This document shows, in pieces, positions 11,230 through 21,781 of a stretch of 64,000 bases of DNA. The DNA is from Bipolaris cookei. Its lineage: Eukaryota; Ascomycota; Dothideomycetes; Pleosporales; Pleosporaceae. The DNA lies in contig NRSV01000014.1 in NCBI GenBank assembly GCA_002286855.1, positions 467,268 to 531,267 of the forward strand. Reading direction: 5' to 3'. Every line of letters begins with the position of its first letter. The stretch's first letter is position 1. The position numbers and the translations under genes were made by a program. The notes beneath the pieces were generated by a model, which ran no database searches, was not told the origin of the DNA, and saw only the letters and a list, made by a program, of their open reading frames with translations.

Positions 11230-12750
11230 GATAGACATTGTAATAGACAAGAATGGCATTGTCCGAGACTAGAGTAATCGACGTGGTTGTGGCGTGCAGT
11301 GTTGCGCAATCGTCAAGCGGTTGCAGCAGAGAGCGTAGGCCGGAAAGGGCTTAGTGGGCAATGCTAGTGCTAGTGCTTGGCCGAAGGAGAGAAGGGCTAG
11401 TGCCCGAAGCCAGGAATAGGACCGTGAAACATGGTTTTTCCTTCACATGACCATAGAGTTATTTTGTTCGCTATGCAGAGGGGACAGGGACAACGACAGC
11501 GGGCACAACATCAGCATCAGCAGCAGGAGCGGTCGAGACTGTGTGGCTGGCACAGGGCGTTGGCGGGAGGAGTGCGTCGGAGTCGAGTGATTTGACAGAT
11601 GGTGAGGCTGAGCAATGGAGCTTGGGCAGATCTACGATAGCGTTATGCCAGTGCAGGGAGGGCGTGGAGAAAGTCAGCCGATTTGCGAGAAGGGGAGAAT
11701 GCCATGTGGCCTAGGATCGGCCTAGCGAGCCCTGTCCATACGGGAGCCGGGAGGGCGTGGAAGCCAGCAGACAAGGAGGCGGGCGAGCGAGGTGCTGGGG
11801 CGCTGACACGAAGATGGGTGAGTAGTCTAGACCTCTGTTGCACCCCCGCGATCTAAGAGCACTTTTCGATCAGCATTCCCCGGCTACCTGCAATACGCAC
11901 GCGGGCACTGCGCTGCAGATGACAGCCAGTAGTGCCTCTGCCTGTGGGATGGTCCTTGCCTGCAACAGGGAGGAGGGAACACGTTCCGTGCCTGTTGGAA
12001 TGGTCCCCGCCGCTGTTCACCATGTAAGTATCGTATCGTATTACTCGGCGTCTAGCTCTACAAGCCCATCGCTCCGTCCACGCATCGCCCATCGCCCATC
12101 GCCCATCGCCCATCGCCCATCGCCCATCGCCCATCGCCCATCGCCCATCGCCCATCGCCCATCGCCCATCGTCCATCGCCGCTGGCGCCGAAAGCTTCTT
12201 TTCAGAAGCAGTCCGCTGTGTCGTGTACAGTGCTATGGACGGGAATGGGCCCGGCTCGAGTGCCGCCGACACGGCAGTCTGCGGCAGTCTGCGGCATTCG
12301 AGGGCGACGAGGTGCTGCTCCTAAGGACAGTAGGCAGCGGTACGTACTCTTGCACATGTGGCCAGTATACGTACGCATCCATGTATGCAGCGTTTCAGGC
12401 CATGGTGATGACTTATCCCCCTCTTTTATAAACGCAGGCAGCCGTGACAGATTCAAGCAATCTGACTGCAGCGCTGCATCGGCTGCACGCACTCAGACCG
12501 GGCTGCAGCAGCCACTAGCGCCCGACAAAAGGGTGGGTCGAGACCGTGAAGGCCTCGAACACCCTTCTTTTCATCTACCGGGTCTGGAATCACAGGCCAC
12601 GGCTGCACGCTATCCCATACCGTCTCTCTCAGCTTCTGTCCGTCTGCACCGCATGGTCTTTGCTGCGGCACTTTCCATGTCGTCTGCGTGACGCTCAAAT
12701 ATGCCATTTGTCCCATTTCCCATCCTTTCCCTCTGTAGACGTCACCCTTC
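11230..12750. other. Intergenic region with heptanucleotide minisatellite
   Basis: 3' flank of the S58 gene and promoter/leader of the HMG-box gene. Apart from the ATCGCCC array it shows no supported gene. The open frames across the array only reflect the repeat. Confidence 0.45.
12084..12180 (+). repeat. ATCGCCC heptamer minisatellite
   Basis: Twelve perfect ATCGCCC units run from 12084 to 12167. One ATCGTCC variant and a partial unit follow. The unit is not telomeric (TTAGGG). It lies about 570 bp upstream of the HMG-box gene. Confidence 0.95.
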
Positions 12751-15327
12751 ATGGCGATCCCTTCCCCTTCAAGTCCCACTTCACCAGGCCTACCCGATGT
12801 TCTGAGCCGGCTCGGGTTAACCGAATATCTTCAAGTCCTCGCCGACAATGGCTTCCACACCTGGGGAGCTGTCCTGGATATTACCGAGGATGACATGACG
12901 GCCCTCAACTTCAAACTCGGCCACCGCAGACTGCTGCAGCGCGAGATTGCAACCTACCGTGGCATTCCCCAGTCCTTGTCACTCGACCCCGAGTCCAATT
13001 CACCAGAGCCAGTATCTCTCTCCGCCTCGGCCCTCGAGAGCTTCACCAGACAGACGACTACCCCGCCACCACGCGAGAAGCGGCGGTACCGGCGCCATCC
13101 CCGACCAGATCCCAATGCGCCCAAGAAGCCAAAGACAGCCTGTACGACCATCAGACGCTTGCGCGTCGTCGACTTGATATTGCACTCTTACTAACAATCG
13201 TAGATGTCAACTTTGCTGACCAGCTTCGCACAGACCCAGAAGTCAGCCAGCTGTCCTTTGTCGATATTGCACGCGAGGTGGGTCGCAGATGGCAGGAGCT
13301 CCCAGCCGAGAAGAAGCGCGTATGGGAAAGTAATGCTGCGCGGTCCATGCAAGAGTTTGAGGCCCAGATGGACGAGTACAAGAAGACCGACAGCTGGCAA
13401 AAGCACCAAATGTACCTCAATGAATTCAAGGCCCAACAGTCGACCGCCTCTGCTGGCAGACAACGGCCAGGAAATAGCCGCTCGACAACAGATACATCCA
13501 ACAACACCCGCCCATATTCACAGACGAGCCCTAGCTCCATAGACAGTCCTGTGTCTCTGATGCCTGCTGCGCCCACAGGGCCTGGCGCAGAAGCCTGTCA
13601 CAACGCACTGACCCTAGCTTTTAGTGAGTTGGTAACTCTCAGAAGCGAGATCCTCAATGGAGGCGCTCAGCATTTTAACGAAAATTGTCTCCCGCCCGAA
13701 GAGCGAGTGCGTCGGTCCATGTATGCCTTCATCCGAGGCACCGGCTCGCTCCTCTTCATGTGGACATTTGAACAAGCCGATGAGATTCTTGACCGAATCT
13801 ACCGGCCCCAGACAAAGGTTGACGATATGACGCTTGCCGAATGTTTTACCGTAGCTGCCATGGGTGCGCATTATGACATTGATGTCTTCTCTGATGACAT
13901 GTTACGCCTACTCTACGCCTCTGGGACCCTTCATTTCAATGAACAGACAGCCCGGCAAGATCACTTTCGAACAATGCGTTTGTTGCTCTCATTGTCTTTC
14001 TTCTCGCTCCTCGAGAAGCACATGAGCGCAAAATACCTTATTGGTAACCGAGCTCCCTACTAAGTTATCCAACGCACAAGCTGACAGACGCAGCCGCAGG
14101 ATTGCAGATTGCCCGCTGGAAATGTGTAGCACCGCAGAGCCGGTCTCAGATAGCCGATGTTGGCTGGAGGAAAATCTTCCGAAGTCTCATTTTCATGGAC
14201 TCATGGCTTTCGTATACGCTTGGCTATCCTTCAGAGGTGACGACCAACGATGTCCAGGTATGGCATTGCGAGACTGGTAGATTTCCATATAGCGCTAACA
14301 TGACTAGATTGCGTGTGTTGTGGACTGGCCAGATCACCTTTCGATAGATGACATGATTCACACACAAACTAGCAAGATCAATTTGATTGCGGCTGAAGTT
14401 GCAAAAACGCTCGCATCACCCAACTTAGCTACTAAGGCTAACATTACTCTACTTACTCGTAAGCTTGAGCAGTGGCGCCAGGATGTACCCTACAACTTGC
14501 AGATTCCTACCCTTTTGTCCAGCGAAGCTCAAGAATTGAACAAGTACCAGAGGCGAGCTATTTTCATGGTACATGTAAGAAGCCGCGCTCCTCGAATTGT
14601 GTGTCAGCACTGACCTTTTTTGGTAGATTATGTATCTTGGCACCCTGGTTTTGCTATACCGTCAATTGCTTGTTGCTGCGGCTGGAGCCCAGCTCGGCAA
14701 CGAGGCAGCAACCCCATTGAACAGTGTATCAGCTGATGATGTCAAGATGTACAGACGAGAGTGTGCAACAGCCGCTCAAAACATTGCGCGAATGTTAGGA
14801 CTCATTTCTTTTGATGGCACGTTGACTAAGCGTTGCTGGATAATGTAAGTCATTGAAGAAAGTGAAGGAAACCGAAGCAGGCTGACAAGTGTAGTATATA
14901 TTGGTCCTTTTCAGCCGCTATTTGCCTGCTTTTCAGTGCAACCACCAAACTCATGGATGGTCAGACAGACGGGGTCGAGGCAGATCTCGCGTACGCCAAA
15001 TCATGCATGGACATGCTAGAACCGTGTAAGTCGTGTGAGCCGGTCGCAGCACGGTACCTGGAAGCACTGTGGCCATTGTACGACAATCTGCAAGATGTTC
15101 TTCGCCGAATGGTTGGGAGGTCGAAAAGCAGCATCTTCGCCATCCTGCAGCCTGATCCGAGCTTGTTGAGCCCCCCGGTACCGGTGTCGAAGCAGGAGAT
15201 GGGGCCGATTTCCGAGAAGCTTACTACACTCTTAACCGATCCTTTCGGAAGGACGCAAAATGATGAAGGAATTGGGAGGCGAGTACTGAGCAACGATGGA
15301 TCATACTCGGTCTTCTGGTTCAGGTGA
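12751..15327 (+). CDS. SAM + HMG-box transcription factor with a fungal regulator-like C-terminal region
   Basis: The six exons are 12751..13141, 13204..14043, 14100..14257, 14308..14574, 14627..14844 and 14895..15327. All have GT-AG introns of 50-62 nt, and the 2307 nt give 768 residues. Residues of about 10-70 (LPDVLSRLGLTEYLQVLAD, then ITEDDMTALNFKLGHRRLLQREI) read as a SAM domain. Residues of about 120-200 (PNAPKKPKTAYVNFADQLR, VGRRWQELPAEKKRVWES) form an HMG box that spans intron 1. The remainder (IRGTGSLLFMWTFEQADEI, FTVAAMGAHYDIDVFS, FMDSWLSYTLGYPSEV) resembles the middle homology region usually found behind Zn2Cys6 DNA-binding domains. The inferred role is a nuclear regulator in which an HMG box replaces the zinc cluster. 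The target genes are unknown. Confidence 0.85.
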
Positions 15328-17445
15328 AGAGGACATGATTGCCGTGACTACTTTTCATGGTTTGGTCGACCGGTTGGCTTAAGAGACAATCTCTGACGCC
15401 TCATCGGAGCTGCGTCCTTAAGAGTCCAAAGCGATAGCGAATGGTGGCGCTTTGGTATTTCGAAAGCTGTATTAGCGGCTGTTTGAGTGTTCCCACGCTG
15501 AATCACAGAGTCAGCCTCCGCTTATAATGGCGTGCTTCGACGCAAGACTTATCACGGTGCTATATATGGCATCGTCTTCAAGCGGACGGCGCTCCGTGTT
15601 GCGCCACGACCATTCAATTGATGGTGCACTGACATGTTTCAGTGGTTCCCAGCTATTAGCAGCCGATCCAGCTGCGTGTCACCAAGCGGCACGCACGTGT
15701 AGGAGACGCGATAGCTGGCAGTTTGTGCATGGGTGTTGCAAGAGGATGATGGAACGATGGCGCAGATAGTGTGAGCTGACTGCAAAGTGTATAGCGCCAC
15801 TTTGACTGTGGGCCAGAGATGTAAAGAGGCACAAAAGGGAGAGCAGGCTTGAAGGCTTAGGATATTAAGAGGAGAAATTCCAGCTGCAGTGCCGATCACG
15901 GGAGTGCCCGTCTGCCCGTAGCGTAAGACGCCATCGTCATCAGTCCCCACCAGTGCGTGAATCAGCCAATCTAGTGTGCGCAAGAAGGTTCAGAGGCAGT
16001 TTTCGGTCCCAGAGCGAATCGACTGGGCGCTTGCAATGCAGATATGTGTGATGTTCATGTGCACTCGAGTGCACTGACTCGAACATGTTTGTGTGTGTTT
16101 TGTACATGTACATACGTGTGGGCGTGTATGTATTCGCCATTAGCAGGCGTACGCGTCCTGCCCCGCCGATCCCATGGTGTGACACCTGGAACCAAAAAAT
16201 CTCCGCCGGTGTTGCAATTTCCAGTGACTTCTCCGCCAACGGCCCGTTAGAAAGAAGAGAGTGAGATGACGATAGTCGAAATGGGTGCTTGGCTGACGTT
16301 GGCGGTTAACGCAGCTGCGGCCTTTTTTTTCAATAGTGTTGGCGGTTGTTGCTCAGCTGGCACATGTAGGCACGAGTCGACGATGCAGGACATTGAGGAG
16401 ACTAGCGACAGCTGTGTCTATCGAAACATGTTTTATGACGAAGCCAACGGTAGACGTGTGAGCACAGTCAGTCCCTGAGTTTTTGTTTTGCTTGTCTCAG
16501 TGGAGAGACAAGGCGTCAGATAGCCGGGCATAGATTCCGTGTGCCATATCGATTGGAAGAGAGGGTGGGCGGTTCCGCATGGGCTGATGCCCTCAACCTC
16601 GGTGGGTTTATGGGCGGTGAAGAGCTGCACGACGACAGATGCCATGTCAACCCATATCTTGCTTTCCCCATTCTCCACTCTAATGCTAACGTCGTTGGTG
16701 CGTGTCTAACCTCTCCCCTCCTCCCGATAACAGGAAACCCACCCTGATAATGTGCCATGATGATTGACTGCAGCAAGCGAATGGACTAGCTGAATTGGCC
16801 CCCCGCCCCTGAGCGAGGCCTTTTTGGCGGGCCCTTGTCGGCGAACAAAAATAACAATATTAATAGTGAACATTAAAGTCTGTGTGCAACACAGGCTCCC
16901 GGCCGAGTTCCCCTCGCCTCTGCGACAACAAGAGGGCGGCTTGCTAGGGCAGGCCGTGGCTGAATAAAGTGTCGCGAGATGCAGACGGACGGTGCGTGGT
17001 ATGCAAGCGTGCAAGCGGATGGGGAAAGGGGGCGTGTGCGGATGCAAGTCTAGATCGACCAGACGCCCCCACTCGCAGGCGCCCCTAGCATGTCGGCGTG
17101 AGGGAGGCTCGTTCGCGTCATTTGGGTGAAATAATAGGGAACGGCGTCCCTTGTTCCAAGTTGCCCAAAAAACCGCCCTCGAATCTTCCATCCCGCCTCT
17201 CCTCTTGACCTTTGCTTTCCCCTTTGCTTTCTACAACCTTCTCGCCTTGCTTTTCCGGCATATCCGCCCCCCCTTGCCCCGTTCGCTTGTTCTTGTGCGG
17301 AGAGAGAGAGAGATACCGACCAGAGAAAGAGACAGGGAGAGACAGCTTATAATAGCCCCGAAGCCTGCACACGTCACTCGGATACCGATGCAAAGCGAGC
17401 CCAAAGAGACCTACTATTACTACGACTACAACCCCCACCACCATA
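15328..17445. other. 2.1 kb intergenic, no supported gene
   Basis: 3' flank of the HMG-box gene and upstream region of the next gene. Its last 250 bp are CT/GA-rich (GAGAGAGAGAG at about 17300), like a fungal core promoter and leader. The open frames here are short and without family signal. Confidence 0.4.
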
Positions 17446-18575
17446 ATGGATAACTGTCACGCGATACACATGGAGAGTCCGTTTGCCATTTCCCAAGAGG
17501 ACATCGATGCCCTCAACTCGTCAAAGGCGTTTTGTGCGCTGAGGAGGTGTTTGGCGGGCCAGGCCGAGTATGTGTTGTCCTGTTGTTCTCTTGTCCGCGT
17601 CCGGGAGCTTATCGCGCATGGCTATCGCACGCTTGCTGCTCCAGTACCACTGCAGTTAGCCAGCTACCCACCCACCCAACCACCCACCTACCTAACATAC
17701 ATTAGCATCCATCTGCAAGTACACTGGCTAATGGATCCAATAGTTTTTGTGCCTCACATTCGACATGCTCACCCCAAGCCAAGCAAACATGGTTGCTCCA
17801 CCGCGATATCCTCCACGCCCTTATCATGCCCATTGTTACCTTGTTCTCGCGCGCCTCGACCCTAGCGTCTGCCGCCCTGTGCACACAGCGTGCGTCCGAC
17901 CTTGAACTCGCCTTTTCGGGCGAATCCCGTAGTGCATTCATCGGCCTGCAATGTTTCATCACTGAGGAGGCTGACTGGTGCCACACTCGAGGCTGTCCGG
18001 CATGCGTCGTGACCGAGACATTGAGTACCGACAGCCACATCCGCTTGACCATTGCAGCAAGCCTGCTCAGCACCGCAACTGTAGCCACCCCAACCCAGGA
18101 AGACCCACCCTCGCAGGACTCTCAAGACAGGACTCTGCCCCCGCTCCCACACATTCTTCCCGCCCTCCAGCACGCAGTCATCAACGACCCTTTCTGGGAA
18201 GGCTCAGACATCTGGAGCTACATCCTCTCGCGCGCCACTCAACTCTCCGCCGGCATTCAAGCCCTCATCGCCGAATGCATAAACCTCGAGTCCCTCGTTT
18301 CATCCCCTACCACCGACCGGCCAGCCTCCAAGCGCGGCATGACGCATCCCAGCGTCCCCTTTGTCGCTTCTGGCCAGGCCCCCCAGGAAAAAGGTGTCAA
18401 GCTCAGGAAGAGCAAGCTCGCAAAAAGACAGCTCTGGCTCTGCGACGAAGAAGTAGAGCTCATGAGGCGTGTGGCTATGCAGTGCTGGGCTAAAGCTAAG
18501 ATGCCAAAGAACCTGAGGGCAGATGCCCTGGCCTTGGGTGAGAGCAAGAGGACGAGGAGCTTGACTTGTCCGTGA
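17446..18575 (+). CDS. Hypothetical protein, two exons
   Basis: The exons are 17446..17567 and 17744..18575. The intron (176 nt) has a GTATGT donor, GGCTAATGG branch and AATAG acceptor, and the joined frame is 317 residues. I do not recognise the family. Visible features are MESPFAISQEDIDALNSS near the N-terminus, a Cys-rich stretch (DFCASHSTCSP, then EEADWCHTRGCPACVV), a Pro/Ser-rich linker and a basic C-terminal segment (KLRKSKLAKRQLWLCDEEVE) followed by a helix. The cysteine pattern could bind zinc, but it matches no standard finger. The intron is longer than its neighbours' and the second exon could start at another AG, so the junction is less sure than elsewhere. Confidence 0.6.
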
Positions 18576-19045
18576 GTTGAGTGGCAAGCCAGCAATTTCA
18601 AATTTCCTAAAACATAGGGGGGGCGTTCATTGGGTGTTTCTTTGATGGTTTTTTTTGCATATGGATGATACCACAGCATTGTTATCTTTTTTTTCTCTTG
18701 TTTCGTTTTCTCTTCCCCCTTATCCTTTCTTTCTCTTTTTTTTTCTCTTCTTTGGTTTGGGAAACTAGGGGGTCTTCAAGGTATATGTGTGTTTTTTTGT
18801 CTTCGAGGGACCGGATACACACAATATTCATCTTTGCATTATTTGCTTCATTTCTTATGTGTGCGGGGATTAGGGGCGGTGTGTGTCTAGAGTATACTAG
18901 ATTCCGTATCTAGATGTTCCAATTCGAGAAAAACTATTAATCTGTATACCATGGATTCTTGACTGTTCAATTAGGCATCTATTTTTGTATGTACATATAT
19001 GTACTCGATACTACTAGGCTTTTTGTTCACATACCAACATTCATC
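18576..19045. other. Convergent 3' gap
   Basis: T-rich and pyrimidine-rich 3' flanks of the hypothetical gene and the SDR gene. No coding signal. Confidence 0.45.
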
Positions 19046-20023
19046 TCACAACTTGGCGCCAACAACACTACCGCCATCCAACGCAATCGTCGCACCGTTG
19101 ACATACGACCCCGCTCGGCTCGATAACCAAATACACGTGCCAGCCACATCCTCCGGCGTGCCAATCCTCCCCAACGGAATTCCACCCGTAATCACATCCT
19201 GATACTTCTCCAGCGTCGCCTTCATCATCTTGCTCTGAAACGGACCACACGCAATCGTATTACTAGTAATACCCCTCTTCCCCAGATGACTGGCCAGCAC
19301 ACAGCTCATATGGTGCAATCCCGCCTTGGACGCCGAATACGCAAACGTCTCGAGAGCGGGGACCCGCAGACCGTCCACGCTGCCGATATTAATGATGCGG
19401 GCGGGTGAGAGAGACGATGCCGCTGCTTCCAGCAAGGGTGTAACGGCCTGTGTGAGTTGGAAGACGCGCTTGAGGTTGAGGTTCAGCACGCGGTCCCATG
19501 CTGCGGCTGGGTATTTATCGTAGGACTCGCCCCAGTTGCTGCCGCTGTTGTTTACGAGGACATCGAGTTCTGTTTGCCCCGAAATCTATTAGCTCTTTAT
19601 CCTTATTCCATATCCGCCCCACCCATTTCACCCCAACTCTCTATTTATATCACAAAAGAAAACAGATATGAAAAAAACATACTCTTCGTCCGTTTCCCCA
19701 ACTCCGCAGCAATATATGCCGCCGCATCTTCCTTGTACAAATCTGCGGCTATAAAATCCGCCTTCCCTTTGCCCAACGCGTTCATCTCTTTGCACGCTGC
19801 CTCGCATGCTTTGGCGTCGCGCGAGGAGACGAAGACGGTGGCGCCGTTACGGACAAAGCCCTCGCTGATCATACGGCCGATGCCTTTGGCACCACCGGTT
19901 ACGAGGACGACTTTGCCCTGTCGATATCAATTAGTATATACCTATGTATAAATGGAATGGTACGTTGGGGGGGAGAGGAAGGGTACTACATACGCTGACG
20001 TCGAAGAGGGTGGTGTTTTCCAT
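19046..20023 (-). CDS. Short-chain dehydrogenase/reductase (classical SDR)
   Basis: The three exons are complement(19994..20023), complement(19683..19917) and complement(19046..19569), giving 789 nt and 262 residues. The first codes only for MENTTLFDVS. Exon 2 begins GKVVLVTGGAKGIGRMIS, the Rossmann TGxxxGxG cofactor motif. Exon 3 has VLVNNSGSNWGE (the NNAG position), INIGSVDGLR (the catalytic Ser region), YSASKAGLHH (YxxxK) and a C-terminal IALDGGSVVGAKL. All catalytic residues of a classical NAD(P)-dependent SDR are present. The substrate cannot be told from sequence. A GRI.TPEDVAG segment is typical of 3-oxoacyl-reductase-like members. Confidence 0.88.
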
Positions 20024-20640
20024 TTTCGAAATTTTGCTTTTGCTTTTGCTTTTTATTGGCAAGGAGAAGTTTGGGGTAAGGTGTTAGATTGTGGATAGGA
20101 AGAACAGGGGAGGGAGAGGGATATGCGGGTTCATGGCAGCACCACGGCTAAAGCGATCGTCGCGTCGGATGTTGGTTGGGGTGGAAAGCTGGGGTTGAGC
20201 CGAGGCTCGGGATATTGTTGTTCCGGGATTGAAATGAGTTAGAAGGCTGGCTGGGACGCTAGTTGGAGTGAGAATTCGAGGTGCCAAGGATGGGACGGTG
20301 TATCGTTATCAGTGTCTATTAAGCTCCGTGCTTAGAGATGGATAAGAGGAAAATCTAGTATGTAGATTAAGGATCATGTCGGACTATTGATATCGGTGTA
20401 CCCCTACTGGGGAATATTCTGCACACGAGCTTGACCTGCTTTTTGTATACGAGGAGCTAAAGACAAGCTGGCCATATATGAACGCTCTTGCTGCAAGCAT
20501 CTCCTCACGAAGAATATAGTACCTGGAAATATGGCCAACCATCACAAACGCTAACATCAAGAAGGCAAAGATAACATATTCATTGCAATCGGGTATCATA
20601 ACACGGCAGTTACCAAGTCAAATGGCACAACATGGGCACT
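20024..20640. other. Intergenic between SDR and SPF27 genes
   Basis: Promoter of the SDR gene and 3' flank of SPF27. A short minus-strand frame at about 20384-20599 has a hydrophobic stretch but no homology I recognise. Confidence 0.4.
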
Positions 20641-21420
20641 TCAAACAGCACCAGCCTTCCTCTTGTCCATAATCTGCTGCTTGAGTCCCTCTGCCGCAAC
20701 CTCGGTCTCGAGCAGTCTTCCAAGGCCCTTCTTCCACGTCTCTTCCAACGTCTTGATCTCACCACTCACGCTGTCCTGCTGCGCCCTCCTAGCCATGTCC
20801 GTCTCCTCTTGTTGCTTCTTCAGACTGGCCAGCTCAGCCTCGATGCTCTTCAATATGTCCTCGAGTTGCGAGTTGCCTACCAACCACGCGTTCTTTCCAA
20901 ACTTCTCCAGCAAGCTGAGCTGGGTCAGTCTGCCCTGGATGTACTCGGAGCTAGTGTATACCTGCTTCAGAGCCTTGCTCCATCGCTCGAGCAGCTCGGG
21001 ACGGTCCTCATCAGTCGTCGGAGTCGTGTTCTCAGGCGCGTCGAGATCTTCGTAACGCTTCAGATCTATACCGGAGAGCTTGGAGGTGGGGTCGTCGTCG
21101 AGGCGCGCATGCTCGCGCGAGATGAAGTCGGAAAAGGCTGGTGTATATACAGCAGCGGCTGGTATAAGGGCGGGATGCATTTCTGAAGTGTCTACACCAG
21201 CGCTGCGGATGTCGGCGTCAATGGCAGCTTTGGCAGCAGCAATGATGTTTGCATCCAGCTCCGTATCTACATCTGCAACGAGTTAGCATGCAGCTGGCAT
21301 CCGTTATCACGCGCGCAGTCCCCCTAGCACGCAGCGCAGCGCATCGGACTTGCAACTGTTCCTGGCGACGGCAATTTACGTACAAGGGAGGTCATCGTAG
21401 GAGGCTTGAATGAGTGGCAT
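20641..21420 (-). CDS. Pre-mRNA-splicing factor SPF27 / Cwf7 (BCAS2 family)
   Basis: The exons are complement(21384..21420) and complement(20641..21272). The intron (111 nt) has GTACGT, CATGCTAACTCG and TTGCAG. The joined 669 nt encode 222 residues starting MPLIQASYDDLPYVDTELD, the conserved DxLPYxD start of BCAS2/SPF27. The long coiled-coil C-terminal half includes ERWSKALKQVYTSSEYIQGR and LLEKFGKNAWLVGNSQLED. The protein is a subunit of the Prp19 (NineTeen) complex that activates the spliceosome. The intron falls after only 12 codons. Confidence 0.88.
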
Positions 21421-21781
21421 CGTTGCAAGCGATGTGCAGGGGCACGGGAAGATGGTGTATTGGCTGTGCCCAAGGTCGCGAAGCCAAAGAAAGCTTGACC
21501 CGATAAAATTAAGCTACTGGGCCTGTTCGCACATCATACCCACCAACCACAGCGCCAGCATCCCCGCAACGTCATGCAATCAATGCCAGACCCTCCAACC
21601 ACAACCAGGGCGGCTTCTGTGGCCAAAAGCATACTCCCTGTAATCCTGTGATACGTACCTGCACCACAACTCCTTCTCCATGCGCCCACCATAGCATACA
21701 AGTACCTGTTACCTCCCTCTTGAGCGTCTCGCTCTCTTCCTCTTCTTCCGCACACTTTCGTACGCCCATCTTGCCACGACA
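21421..21781. promoter_or_regulatory. Divergent promoter region between SPF27 and ceramidase
   Basis: 361 bp between outward-facing start codons. The ceramidase-proximal part is CT-rich (CTCTCTTCCTCTTCTTCC at about 21731-21748). No specific site is recognised. Confidence 0.4.

Noticed and set aside
11853..12272. Minus-strand open frame with a repeated GDGRWAM peptide
   Set aside because: It is only the translation of the ATCGCCC heptamer array. The same array gives open frames on the other strand too, and there is no conserved flank.
16706..17191. 161-codon minus-strand frame
   Set aside because: Composition and lack of any domain, signal peptide or splice context. It overlaps the CT-rich promoter of the next gene.
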